Assembly: GCF_900100785.1 (NCBI RefSeq)
Contig: NZ_FNCP01000010.1
Location: 1-64,000 of the forward strand
Length of the DNA: 64,000 nucleotides
Origin: Desulfosporosinus hippei DSM 8344
Lineage (GTDB): Bacteria > Bacillota > Desulfitobacteriia > Desulfitobacteriales > Desulfitobacteriaceae
Reading direction: 5' to 3'
The position numbers were made by a program, and so were the translations under genes. The notes under the pieces are model-generated. The model saw nothing but the letters and a program-made list of their open reading frames with translations. It did no database searches and was not told where the DNA came from. This document shows positions 1-9,140 of the stretch, piece by piece (position 1 is the stretch's first letter; each line of letters begins with the position of its first letter).

Positions 1-68
1 AAAGGTGTTTTTCCTGTCAATAAACTAAAATATTTTGTTCTAAGCTAGATAGATACAGGGTTAGAGGT

Positions 69-264
69 AACTTTCGCTATGCGAAAGTTGAGTAATATTA
101 TTAATGGGATTAGGGACGTTTTGATGCATACAGAAAATGAGCTTAATAAGACAACTGCGACAAAATACTTAGTTGTGACAAGAGAAGATATAAATAACAG
201 TGAGCTTGCTTCTGAAAGATTCATTAATCACTTGGATAAATTCAAGGTAACATTCTCACCATAA
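69..264 (+). other. Hairpin and doubtful 61-residue reading frame
   Basis: A perfect 9-bp inverted repeat (arms 69-77 and 81-89, loop TAT) contains the only ATG of a 61-residue frame (79-264). The peptide has no motif I recognise, and a start codon inside a hairpin with only a weak GAGG upstream is unlikely to be used well. It may be the remnant of a longer gene, since most of the next 3 kb also looks degraded. Confidence 0.2.
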
Positions 265-369
265 ACTGGTACGAGGGGGCTTTACGAATCTTAATTATAG
301 AACCCAAGGAGTAAAATAAAGGTAAATAATACATGATGGCGAAATGATTTAGATGTGTCATAAAGGTTT

Positions 370-393
370 TTTATACGTACTAGTTCGTATAAA
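370..393. repeat. Operator-like inverted repeat
   Basis: TTTATACG (370-377) and CGTATAAA (386-393) form perfect 8-bp arms around an 8-nt spacer. It lies in a stretch (265-530) where I see no gene. Its size and symmetry suit a dimeric repressor site, but no clear promoter or target gene sits next to it. Confidence 0.3.
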
Positions 394-530
394 GTCTATT
401 ACGAGTACAATTAACGAGTTAGTTAAATACCTGTTATCGGAAAGATGAGGCAAGGCCGCCGAGTCCTGTGGCGGATTAATTTGAAAGATTGCAAACTTTA
501 TTTTATATATTTAGATAGAGGATAATACTG

Positions 531-668
531 ATGAGATTTCAACCGCTAAGACCATGGATCAATGGGTTTAATAGTGTAACCCCAGAAATATTCTATGGCC
601 AGAAAGATCCAGATCTATCAAAAGAAGCATTTATTGCATTAGATGTATGCGTCGCGCTTTTGAAATAG
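531..668 (+). CDS. Possible 45-residue protein or gene remnant
   Basis: An ATG at 531 follows a GAGG motif about 10 nt upstream and opens a 45-residue frame ending in TAG at 668. The peptide starts MRFQPLRPWINGF and ends DVCVALLK. I do not recognise it. The DNA from 669 to 820 continues in broken frames with several stops, so this may be the 5' piece of a longer gene destroyed by mutation rather than a functional small protein. Confidence 0.25.
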   Translation: MRFQPLRPWINGFNSVTPEIFYGQKDPDLSKEAFIALDVCVALLK

Positions 669-832
669 ATGATCGTGGTTAGAACGTTGGGATACGTCGG
701 CAATACTTGAGTCCTTCTCAGAAATAATGGGCAGAGGACTCGTCATCCCAAATCATTTGTTAAGGTGGTGCGTTGAGTCTGGGTTATTCTTAGAAATATA
801 TAATATAGTCCAGAAAGAGAATTGAGGATAGT

Positions 833-1708
833 ATGAAAAAAATTCCTAATGATGATGAGATTTACCAAACGTTTTTATCATTTCTGAATTTTTCATTTGA
901 TTTGATAAATAAGATTGATTCAACTAATGATTATCTGAAATTTGCAGTTGTTAATATTCAAATTTCATTAGAATTATTTTTGAAGTATTATTTTATGAAA
1001 AAGGGGCAAAAGGATCTAATTATTGTAAAAAAGAATGGTCAAGAAAAAGAGTTTAAGGATTTCTCAGATATATTAAACTTGTTTTTTACTCAAAACAGGT
1101 GGTCATATGGAAGCAAGAAAGAATTAAGAAAAATTCTAGATGCGAGGAATTATATTGTACACAGTGGGTTAAAAGCAGGTTGGAATTATGAATTAGCAAA
1201 GTATTTGATAAAATGCATTTTATTTATGCAAGGAACTATGCAATCAAGTTTTGATAGTAATTCAATCAAAATTCAATTACAAGAATTCCATATTTCTAAA
1301 AATAAAATATGGAAGGAAGGTGTTGAGGAATTCGTAAAACTAAAAGGTTATTATGCTCTTACATGCCCTGAATGTGATACAAGATCTTTTGTGTCATGTG
1401 AAAATTTCCGTTTTATTGATTTTTTTGATGAAGATCTCAAACATTGTTTATGTTGTTTTACATATATAGATTCTGATATGGCAAAATTTATTGATTGTTA
1501 TAATTGTGGTGAAGCAAGTTATATGATTGAACCTTTAAATAAACAAGATAATGATTTTTATGTTGGGATTTGCTTGGAATGTAATACGAATACTTGGGTT
1601 AAAAAATGTAATCATTGTGGAAAGTTTTATCATCCTAGCGTAGTTAGTGGATATTCTTACAAAGGTAAATCTTATTGTTGTAAGAAATGTGCAAGTTGGC
1701 ATTTTTAA
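833..1708 (+). CDS. HEPN-like domain protein with C-terminal zinc ribbons
   Basis: The 291-residue protein has a helical N-terminal half ending in R105-N-Y-I-V-H110, an RX4H motif of the kind that forms the active site of HEPN ribonucleases. From residue 178 on there is a run of cysteine pairs (178/181, 205/208, 222/225, 247/250, 259/262, 283/286) that looks like several zinc ribbons. A GAGGA ribosome-binding site lies 5 nt before the ATG at 833. The gene is much richer in A and T than the housekeeping genes downstream and stands alone among decayed DNA, which suggests horizontal acquisition. HEPN proteins are common in toxin-antitoxin and phage-defence systems (family knowledge), but no antitoxin partner is visible, so the role is inferred and untested. 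Confidence 0.6.
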   Translation: MKKIPNDDEIYQTFLSFLNFSFDLINKIDSTNDYLKFAVVNIQISLELFLKYYFMKKGQKDLIIVKKNGQEKEFKDFSDILNLFFTQNRWSYGSKKELRKILDARNYIVHSGLKAGWNYELAKYLIKCILFMQGTMQSSFDSNSIKIQLQEFHISKNKIWKEGVEEFVKLKGYYALTCPECDTRSFVSCENFRFIDFFDEDLKHCLCCFTYIDSDMAKFIDCYNCGEASYMIEPLNKQDNDFYVGICLECNTNTWVKKCNHCGKFYHPSVVSGYSYKGKSYCCKKCASWHF

Positions 1709-3000
1709 TTTAAATCGATTACTAATAGATGAAAATAGGGGAGTTCTGCTGGGGTGACGCCGTCCTGGTGTCTCTGGCTTCGAATGGCCTCATCCTTCCG
1801 ATAATAAAGACATTTACGATACGATAAAGTCCCCAAGTCCGAAGTGGGAGGGGGTTTAACATCCTTATTTATAGGCCCCCAACCACTTTATTGCTGACTG
1901 ATCAGTGTCCCATTATCTATATACCGGTTAGGCTAATAATTGGAAGTGCTAGTACACCTAGGTTTAAAGAATATTGGTAGGATAGGACTAAACCGCTGGA
2001 GCGGTGGTTTAGTCTATATAATATGTGTAGACCTAAGTTCATGCATTTCTTATACATTTGCTTTACTGTGGGGAAGAGGGGAGTCACTACATGAATTAAC
2101 ATTATTAATTTTATAGTTAGGTAATGGGAGTAACAAAGATTGTTTATGAAGATAGGCATTTAACGATAATTATAAAAATAGGGGAAGGGTATAAATATTA
2201 GCTGAGAAATGAATATAAAGAGGTGTAATATCATACCTTGATAAGTATTGAGAAGGATTGGAATATCCAAAACTAGCAGAGATTTGATATTAATAACCAA
2301 AAGAAAAAAGTTAGGAAGAAAAGCATTATAACAACTCTTCACTAAATAGATATTTAACGCATAGTTGAGATAGCAATAGCAGCGGTTCCAAGTAAAAAGG
2401 TTAAATCGTTTCCTTATAGATGGAATTTCAATCGGCATAAACCGTTTATAACAAAATCGTTGAGGTTTTAGCAATGGCTCAGCCATCAATAAGTAATTTG
2501 TATCCTAACGCACATACGAACCCGTGTCACCATAGATTTCGTTAATTTAGATGATACATACTGGCCAAGATCCTTAAAGCATTCTAAAGGAATCTGAAAC
2601 TGTTTCTCATGAATATAGTTCTGGAGGTTAACCTTGGTTCCGATATATAGTGATTCTTAGCGAATGGATAGTGTTACTGATAAACGAAATAATCCCGATT
2701 TATTTACTGTCTGCAATAATCCGAAGAACAGGAAACTCTAGACAAAACATAACCCAATCGATTGATCTGGTTAAATATCACTCAATGGTATTATATGGAT
2801 ACCCCCTTGCGGTAACTTATACTCTACTTTACATAATATCTATTATAGGACCCAAAATAAAATTTCTATAACCTTATAATAATCGCGTTTGACTGATGAC
2901 GAAAAACCACAAAGAACTTTAAAACAATGATTTAGTTTATAACTCTTTCACAATTCTTTTGACACAAGACCTTTAAACCATTCTAGCCTTATTACATCGA
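1709..3000. other. Degraded region without a convincing gene
   Basis: Three open frames of 73-109 residues occur here, but their composition is poor and none has a good start context. On the minus strand, about 2490-2670 reads for some 50 codons in a protein-like way, then breaks at an in-frame stop near 2655, as a decayed gene would. I cannot name it. A GC-rich imperfect hairpin (about 1834-1890) and a 9-bp inverted repeat (1986-1994 with 2006-2014) are the only other structures. I take the region as remnants of mobile or accessory DNA. Confidence 0.4.
1986..2014. repeat. 9-bp inverted repeat hairpin
   Basis: GACTAAACC (1986-1994) pairs perfectly with GGTTTAGTC (2006-2014) across an 11-nt spacer that contains a further GCT/AGC pairing. 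No T-tract follows on either strand, so it is not a standard terminator. It could be the end of a vanished mobile element or an operator. Confidence 0.3.
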
Positions 3001-3637
3001 TCACCTTACTGTAACATCCACAAAAGAAGCTTCATCAAATACACTTCCATACCTTTGCAAATCATTCAAATCGCTCTGTAGTACATCATTATTGTCATAA
3101 AGCTCAACAACTTCAACATCCGCTAAAGATTGTGAAGTAATAATATAGCCTTTTTCCACTTTTTCGGAATAAACCTCACCATTTTTAAATCTCACTAAGA
3201 TGTTTTGTATATCAACTGGTTTCTTTTTGTCAGGTTCAATCAACCAAGTTGAATCGTTGAAGTTCCCGAATATGATTTTGCAACCATCATATTCAATAAC
3301 ATTGACAGTAAAACACATGCTTAGTGGCGTCTGTCCTTGTGCTTTCTTAATAATTTTCTTGTTTTCATCCAGGAAAAACAAATTCGTATATGATTGCCCC
3401 TGTCCATCGTTTTTTTCGGTTAAAACTAAAGTGCCACCCTTAAAAACCTTTTGGGCAAAAATATGAGTCTTACCTTTATTAGATGGTTCATACTTTTTAT
3501 AATACGACTCCACGATCTGTCCGAGGCTACCTCGGTTATTAACTGTATCACCCTTTGAGTCAATCTGTTGCCCCACTCCGGTATTTGAGCAACCAGACAC
3601 CATCATTGCAAGGACAAGCGTATCTCATTTTTTTCAC
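3001..3637 (-). pseudogene. Lipoprotein gene with frameshift in its signal peptide
   Basis: The open frame from 3606 encodes 201 residues starting MMVSGCSN, which contains a lipobox (VSGC) but no charged and hydrophobic N-region. A strong GGAGGTG ribosome-binding site lies just before GTG at 3637. From that GTG one reads V-K-K-M-R-Y, and removing one base (the G after TAC) continues as L-V-L-A-M-M-V-S-G-C, a complete lipoprotein signal peptide. The gene is therefore probably a secreted lipoprotein with a one-base insertion, either a real mutation or a sequencing error. The mature part has no motif I recognise. It follows the broken gene at 3652-4337 and may have formed an operon with it. Confidence 0.55.
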
Positions 3638-3651
3638 GGGCACACCTCCAA

Positions 3652-4337
3652 TTATATATAGATTATTTGACTTTCCTGGGACATAGCTCTATCCCCTGTT
3701 GCTATGACATACCCTACTTTGGCATTTGGAAAACTGCAAAACTTTACTCTTACGCTGTCTAAGGTTTTGCTGATTTGTGATGTCTTCCAAGTGGTTCCCT
3801 TATCCTCTGAATAGGTAGCCGTCAGAGGGATTCCCTTTGTACCACCATAGACAAAGGCAGTTTTTTCTGAAGTTATTACATAGCTTTTTTCCTGCAGTTT
3901 ATTGAAATAAGGTCTTCCGTCTCCAACCGCTGCCAAGGTCTCTACCGAAACGGGTACTGTTTCCCATGAAATTCCTCCATTATAGCTCACATAGCAAACT
4001 TTATTTTCGATCTTGTAAGTATTTAGATCATAGTGCGAAGATAAAGATATATAATTACGCAGCCAGCCGCTGCAATTAGCTTTAATGGTTTGCTTTTCTT
4101 CTCTATCAATGCCTCGATGAACAGTACCCCTGCCATTATAATCCATATTTTCTCAATTAGAAACAAACCTAATAATGTTGCTATAGTAAATTTAAATATC
4201 GGAATTACCACCAAAAACAAGGATATGATAGCAACTGTAATTAAGGAGATGAGTCTTGTTTTAAGCGAATATTGTTTATAATATGAAAGAACAATGAAAC
4301 TTATAATGATAAATAAGACGATCCATTGTAAAATCAT
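3652..4337 (-). pseudogene. Frameshifted, truncated membrane-anchored Asp-box (BNR) protein
   Basis: Translation would begin at ATG 4337, 8 nt after GGGAGG, and gives about 100 residues with four hydrophobic segments, then stops at 4023. A second frame (from about 4060 down to 3652) carries a sialidase-like Asp-box region with two motifs of the S-x-D-x-G-x-T-W kind, YNGGISW and SEDKGTTWK. Joining the frames needs a one-base shift near 4050. As I remember such membrane-plus-Asp-box proteins in Bacillales and Clostridia, the protein continues well past the G-D-R-x-M-S-x-E stretch where this copy ends, so the C-terminal repeats also seem lost. I call it a pseudogene. A sequencing error could explain the frameshift but not the shortened end. 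Confidence 0.5.
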
Positions 4338-4395
4338 TCGAAATTCCTCCCAGTTAAGATGCATCATTAAAATCATCCAAATAATTCACCGAAGA

Positions 4396-4442
4396 AAAAC
4401 CAGCAGCCAGGGGGAAAAACTTCTCCCTGACTAACTGGTTTT
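4396..4442 (-). terminator. Rho-independent terminator for the VOC gene
   Basis: Read on the minus strand, AAAACCAG (4442-4435) pairs with CTGGTTTT (4403-4396) around an inner CAGGGAGA/TCCCCCTG stem, and a T-rich run follows. It lies downstream of the minus-strand gene ending at 4606. Confidence 0.6.
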
Positions 4443-4605
4443 CTCATTTCTTTTTCGAAAGACCTTTTGTTCGGGAGTGAACCTTGCCTACAAAATAAGA
4501 GAACAACCAATTTCTAAAAGAAGGATAAGTGATCTTTCGAAATAGCAGGTACTTGTCGATTTATTGGTCACATCAAGTCCTTAGGCACTGAGTACAATTG
4601 CATAA

Positions 4606-5487
4606 TTATTTCTCGTATGCCTCAATTAATTCACTAATCTCAAACTTTTTCATTTTAAGAAAAGCCTCTGTAACCTGAGCTAGTTTTTTTACATCCTTAT
4701 TCTGCATCATCTCATCCATAATAGAGGGTACAATCTGCCAAGAAAAACCGTATTTATCCTTTAGCCAACCGCATTGCTCTGCTTCAGGAACGGCTGACAG
4801 CTTATCCCAATAACAGTCTATTTCAGCTTGGGTTTCGCATTTAACAACTAATGAAATAGCCTCATTAAATGTAAAGTTATGGTCATAAGCGCTGTCCATG
4901 GCAGAAAATAATTGGTTATTCAGAGTGAAGTCGACATGCTGAATCATGTTCGGTTTATTTGGAGCTCCGTCCTCACCGTATCTAAGGATATCACCCACAC
5001 TTGAGTGCTCAAATATTGTTGTGTAAAATCTGATAGCATCTTCGGCATTGCCGCACTGATCTCCGACAAACATTAGCGTTGGGGTGATTTTTTGCTTAAT
5101 CTCCATATCACCCATCTGCATTATCTGCCAAGATAGACCGTATTTGTCAATTACCCATCCATACTTTTGGCTAAAGGGATATTTATCTAAGGGCATTAGA
5201 GCAGCGCCCTTTTCAATAAGTTTTCCCCATAACCCCTCCACTTCCTCGCTAGAACTACAAGCGATGAGAAATGAAACAGCCGGTGTAAATTTGAATAATG
5301 GACCGGCTGACAACAGGATAAATTCCTGTCCTGCAAGCTCAATAGTGATCATATCCACCGAGCCAGAGGGTGTGTTGTTTAATATGGTTTTGTCTTTTAG
5401 ACTGGATCCTTCAAATAGTGATAGATAAAATTTTGATGCCTCATCGGCTTCTTTATCAAACCATAAGTGCGGGATAATCTTTTGCAT
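4606..5487 (-). CDS. Tandem VOC (PhnB-like) fold protein
   Basis: The 293-residue protein is a head-to-tail duplication of a glyoxalase/PhnB-like (3-demethylubiquinone methyltransferase-like) domain. Both halves open with similar stretches (I-P-H-L-W-F near residue 5, I-T-P-T-L-M-F near residue 134) and both contain a G-x-S-W-Q-I-x-like segment (SWQIMQM, SWQIVPS). An AGGGGAG ribosome-binding site precedes ATG 5487. Members are usually single-domain metal-dependent enzymes or resistance proteins; the substrate cannot be told from sequence. The gene stands alone and has its own terminator. Confidence 0.75.
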   Translation of the reverse strand: MQKIIPHLWFDKEADEASKFYLSLFEGSSLKDKTILNNTPSGSVDMITIELAGQEFILLSAGPLFKFTPAVSFLIACSSSEEVEGLWGKLIEKGAALMPLDKYPFSQKYGWVIDKYGLSWQIMQMGDMEIKQKITPTLMFVGDQCGNAEDAIRFYTTIFEHSSVGDILRYGEDGAPNKPNMIQHVDFTLNNQLFSAMDSAYDHNFTFNEAISLVVKCETQAEIDCYWDKLSAVPEAEQCGWLKDKYGFSWQIVPSIMDEMMQNKDVKKLAQVTEAFLKMKKFEISELIEAYEK

Positions 5488-5603
5488 ATTAGGTCTCCCC
5501 TCAAATTAAATTTTTTTAAATTATCGTCGATCAATGATAAATATTATTCCTTGAAAAGGCAAATCTTATATGTATCAAATTTGAACACCCTAAAGGAGAT
5601 AGT

Positions 5604-6098
5604 ATGCCTAAATACTTCGCTTATCCAATATTCACCATGGTATTTGCCTTAATTTTAGTCGCTACTGTTCCAAAAAGAGAGACTAGGCGTCTTGCAATTT
5701 ACGGAATCATTTTTGGAGGAATGATGGACTCGCTGGTTCACTTATTTGGCTATATCACTGGCTTGTTCTCTTGGATAAATTATGGCCCTTTTGGTTTTCT
5801 AGGCGTGCATATATTCCCTGGTATATCATGGTCAATATTTTTTATCTTATATTATTATTTTTTACCTCAACAGAAACCTTTAAATTACGTATTCGCTGGT
5901 GCAGCAATCTTTTTTGCTACTTTATATTATAATTTGCTATCTGAATTAGATATCCTATATTCTACCAGTAAATTATGGTTGCCTCTGGCTGGGTTTGCTT
6001 TTTGGTTTTCAACGGCAACCTGGGGTTTTTATAAATTAAATTCTTTTATGGAACATCACTCTTTTAGCAGGAATCAAGAGGATAAGACGAAGGAATAA
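5604..6098 (+). CDS. Integral membrane protein of unknown function
   Basis: The 164-residue product is very hydrophobic, with about five predicted membrane segments starting at residues 6, 26, 56, 86 and 115, and a charged C-terminal tail (RNQEDKTKE). AAAGGAGAT lies 6 nt before ATG 5604. I do not recognise the family. The iron alcohol dehydrogenase starts 50 nt downstream on the same strand behind its own ribosome-binding site, so the two may be co-transcribed, but nothing shows a shared role. Confidence 0.6.
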   Translation: MPKYFAYPIFTMVFALILVATVPKRETRRLAIYGIIFGGMMDSLVHLFGYITGLFSWINYGPFGFLGVHIFPGISWSIFFILYYYFLPQQKPLNYVFAGAAIFFATLYYNLLSELDILYSTSKLWLPLAGFAFWFSTATWGFYKLNSFMEHHSFSRNQEDKTKE

Positions 6099-6148
6099 AT
6101 TCAAATTATTATTGCTTGATATAAGCAACGATTATGGAGGTAACTTAG

Positions 6149-7318
6149 TTGGAGAACACTCACAATTTCATTTTACCAAAGACGAATTTAATAGGTGTTG
6201 GGGCTATCAAAGACCTTCCCAACGAGTTATTAGCCTGGAAGCTAAGCAAAGCCCTGATTGTTACTGATAAAAACATGATAAGTCTCGGATATGTGGAGAA
6301 TGTAGAAAAGATCTTAAAGAACCTATTCATTTCATATGATATATTTGATGGAATACTGCACCCCAATCCTACAGTTTCCTTCGTAGAAGATGGCTTATCT
6401 TATTTTAAGAAAGGTCTTAATGTTTTACGCAACTATAAATTGATTATTTCCATCGGCGGCGGGACCAATCATGACTGTGCTAAAGCAATAGCAATAGTAG
6501 CTACCAACGGCGGTTCAATCATTGATTATGAGGGGTATAACAAAGTGACTAAACCACCCCTACCGCAAATTTCGATCAATACAACCGCAGGGTCGGGAGC
6601 TGAATTATCTATGTTTGCCATAATCGTGGATAATTCTAGGAAGGTAAAAATGACCATCGCTTCGCCATTTTTAACCCCCTATATTACAGTCAATGATCCT
6701 ATATTTATGACAACAATGCCTAAAGAAGTTACCGCCAGCTCAGGTTTTGATGTTGTTTCCCATGCTATAGAAGCTTATGTGTCTACTGAAGCCTCTCCTT
6801 TAACCGATTCTTTTGCTCTTGATGCAATACGAATAGCATTTGAGTATCTGCCGAGAGCCTACGAGAATGGCAATGACTTAGAAGCTAAGGAAAAAATGAT
6901 GTATGCCAATATGATGGCTGCTATGGCCTTTAATAATGCGGGATTAGGTTATGTACATTCAATGGCTCATCAATTGGGCGGATTTTATGGTCAAACCCAT
7001 GGCTGTTACAACGGGATCTTGGTGCCTTATGTATTTGAGTTTAATTCCGTGTCCATACCTAAACAAAGAATTATGAAATTATGTGAAGCCATGGGGACTA
7101 GTACCCAGGACACTTCACAAGCTATCGACATAATTATTGATTCAATTAGAAGATTGACTGCCAAAATCGAAATTCCCGGTAAATTGCGTGAGATGGGACT
7201 CAAAGAGAAGGATATTGAAACTCTCTCTCAGAACGCTATGAAAGATATAACTGCTTTTACAAATCCTAGAAAAGGGTCTGTTGAAGATTTTATAAGCCTA
7301 TTTATATCCGCTTTTTAA
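6149..7318 (+). CDS. Iron-containing alcohol dehydrogenase
   Basis: This 389-residue NAD(P)-dependent dehydrogenase belongs to the group III (Fe-ADH) family, which reduces aldehydes or oxidises primary alcohols. Visible features are the nucleotide-binding S-I-G-G-G-T-N-H-D segment near residue 102, the T-T-A-G-S-G-A-E motif near residue 148, and the metal-binding histidines of H-A-I-E-A-Y, H-S-M-A-H-Q-L-G-G and H-G. Translation starts at TTG 6149, 8 nt after ATGGAGG. Length is normal for the family. A strong hairpin at 7325-7380 ends the transcript. The substrate is not determined by sequence. Confidence 0.9.
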   Translation: MENTHNFILPKTNLIGVGAIKDLPNELLAWKLSKALIVTDKNMISLGYVENVEKILKNLFISYDIFDGILHPNPTVSFVEDGLSYFKKGLNVLRNYKLIISIGGGTNHDCAKAIAIVATNGGSIIDYEGYNKVTKPPLPQISINTTAGSGAELSMFAIIVDNSRKVKMTIASPFLTPYITVNDPIFMTTMPKEVTASSGFDVVSHAIEAYVSTEASPLTDSFALDAIRIAFEYLPRAYENGNDLEAKEKMMYANMMAAMAFNNAGLGYVHSMAHQLGGFYGQTHGCYNGILVPYVFEFNSVSIPKQRIMKLCEAMGTSTQDTSQAIDIIIDSIRRLTAKIEIPGKLREMGLKEKDIETLSQNAMKDITAFTNPRKGSVEDFISLFISAF

Positions 7319-7324
7319 TCGAAG

Positions 7325-7380
7325 ATCCATACTTAACAACGAAAGCGACTTGTTGGTCGCTTTTATTGTTAAGTATGGAT
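7325..7380. terminator. Long bidirectional terminator hairpin
   Basis: A perfect 15-bp outer stem (7325-7339 with 7366-7380) encloses an 8-bp inner stem (7342-7349 with 7356-7363) and a TTGTTG loop. It sits between the convergent alcohol dehydrogenase and ion channel genes and can serve both. Confidence 0.8.
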
Positions 7381-7426
7381 TTTGTTTAGAAATAATCGTT
7401 AACACTACTTGGTTAGTTTACCTATA

Positions 7427-7900
7427 TCATTTATCAGCCTCGATAAACCTTATTACAAATGCAGCCATTATGATTGTGCTTAGTATATAGCCCAAAATCA
7501 TTTCGCTTGCAACAAACATTTTAGCCGTGTTGGTTATTGGATATATATCACCATAACCTGTGGTTGTAAAAGTAGTAATACTAAAATATACACTATCTAT
7601 TGCCGATAGAATCATTCCGTCTTTAAATGCATGAGAAAGATCTCTGGATAGTTTATAGTAAAAATTAGCATACCCTAAAATTAAGATGATACTTAATAAG
7701 ATGATTTTGGGGAAAAGTAATTTCTTGTGCTCCTTATGAATTATCTTATTAGTTAAGAAGGCTAAACTTAGAAAAAAATAGGCAACAACAATAATTACAA
7801 AATATGTAGGCAATAAATTGTAATAGAAATCTATTAGGATAATACCGAGTAAAATCAGACTTAAATAAAGAAATCTGTTAAGAATTTTATGGGATCTCAA
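7427..7900 (-). CDS. Two-pore-helix-type potassium channel
   Basis: The 157-residue membrane protein carries the potassium selectivity filter T-T-T-G-Y-G-D at residues 112-118, preceded by a pore helix (about 100-111) and followed by a membrane helix (126-150). Three hydrophobic segments lie upstream (about 11-30, 32-50, 63-80). There is no cytoplasmic RCK/TrkA-N domain, so gating is not obvious. It ends at the shared terminator hairpin and appears monocistronic. Confidence 0.8.
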   Translation of the reverse strand: MRSHKILNRFLYLSLILLGIILIDFYYNLLPTYFVIIVVAYFFLSLAFLTNKIIHKEHKKLLFPKIILLSIILILGYANFYYKLSRDLSHAFKDGMILSAIDSVYFSITTFTTTGYGDIYPITNTAKMFVASEMILGYILSTIIMAAFVIRFIEADK

Positions 7901-8060
7901 TTAAATACCTCCACTCTCTCCAATCCTGAAACTAAATCCATATTACAACTTACGGATATTTCCTTAACCCCTATGGATTCACATCCACATATATTATTAT
8001 TTAATTCCACATCTTCCTAAAAATCTCCTCCCTGACCAAAAACAATTTTTCTTTTCAAAC

Positions 8061-9140
8061 CTAACCATCCCCATTGATAAATGGTAATTCCACTGTGAAT
8101 GTTGTCCCTTTCCCTATCTCACTTGTAAAATATAGTTTACCTTTCGATAAATCCACGATCTTCTTTGCTATCGCAAGTCCCAAGCCATTGCCATCTTTAG
8201 AGCGTGATTTGTCAGCTTTATAGAAACGATCAAAAATACGTTCCTTATCTTCCTCAGGTATACCTCTCCCATTATCAGCAATATCTACTCTAATGCTTTC
8301 TTCGCTTCCATAAAGATTTACTCTAAGCAAACCATTCTGATTGGAAAACTTAATGGCATTTTGAATTAGGTTAATCCATACCTGCTGAAGTAGATGTTCA
8401 TCACCCAAATAAGTTGTCTTTTCGAGGTCAATATCTAAACTAATATTTTTCTCCGTCCAATCCGACTCAAGGATTAAAATACAAGACCTCAATTGTTCAT
8501 CAAGGGAAAAAATAGTTGCTTGTTCTCGGATACTTTTACTATCTAACTCTGAAAGCTTCAATAAATTAGTGGACAGCAATGACAGCCTCTCACTCTCATT
8601 CACAATAATCTCACTGTACTCTTGTAATTGATCTTCGGATAGTTGACCATTTCTGATTAACTTAGCAAATCCTCTGATAGAAGTAATAGGCGTTTTAAAT
8701 TCATGTGAAACATTTGAAACAAAATCTTTATGAATATGATCAATGCTCATAAGTTCTTTAGCCATTAAATTGAAATCTGAGGCTAACTGCCCAATTTCAT
8801 CCTCACTCTTGACCATTACTTGAGTATCGAAATTGCCTTTGGCCACCTGTTTAGAGGCCTCAGAAATTAGCTTTATTGGTTTTATGATTTTTCTCACAGT
8901 CAGCAGAATGATAATCGTTCCAATTACTGCGCTAAGTTGAAATGCTACTCCAGTTGCCATCCTTATCCTTTGAAATTCATTGTAAAATTCTTGTCGGTCA
9001 ACGGTCAGCTCTGCAAAAACGCTATTTTTCATAATTAACATTATAACGCCAAAAGTTAGGGAATTTAAAAACCACCAAATACCTAAAAAGATTAGAGTAA
9101 ATTTAGTATAGATTGAGTTAAATAATAATCGTTTTTTCAT
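8061..9140 (-). CDS. Sensor histidine kinase of the export-system cluster
   Basis: The 359-residue kinase has a membrane segment at about 14-36, a short extracytoplasmic loop of roughly 30 residues, a second segment (about 55-78), a HAMP domain, a HisKA domain with the phospho-acceptor in S-H-E-F-K-T-P (near residue 146), an N-box (NLIQNAIKFS), and G-boxes D-N-G-R-G-I and G-N-G-L-G-L. The tiny outer loop suggests that it senses stress within the membrane or through the neighbouring transporter, as in BceS/LiaS-like kinases. It overlaps the regulator by 4 bp, so the pair is translationally coupled. Confidence 0.88.
   Translation of the reverse strand: MKKRLLFNSIYTKFTLIFLGIWWFLNSLTFGVIMLIMKNSVFAELTVDRQEFYNEFQRIRMATGVAFQLSAVIGTIIILLTVRKIIKPIKLISEASKQVAKGNFDTQVMVKSEDEIGQLASDFNLMAKELMSIDHIHKDFVSNVSHEFKTPITSIRGFAKLIRNGQLSEDQLQEYSEIIVNESERLSLLSTNLLKLSELDSKSIREQATIFSLDEQLRSCILILESDWTEKNISLDIDLEKTTYLGDEHLLQQVWINLIQNAIKFSNQNGLLRVNLYGSEESIRVDIADNGRGIPEEDKERIFDRFYKADKSRSKDGNGLGLAIAKKIVDLSKGKLYFTSEIGKGTTFTVELPFINGDG

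Noticed and set aside
1917-2871. Three open frames of 73-109 residues
   Set aside because: No ribosome-binding sites, poor codon use and no recognisable motif. The surrounding DNA looks decayed.
5084-5428. 114-residue plus-strand frame opposite the VOC gene
   Set aside because: Antisense shadow of a gene with clear family similarity, a good ribosome-binding site and a terminator.
6160-6366. Minus-strand frame inside the alcohol dehydrogenase gene
   Set aside because: Shadow frame of a well-supported coding region.
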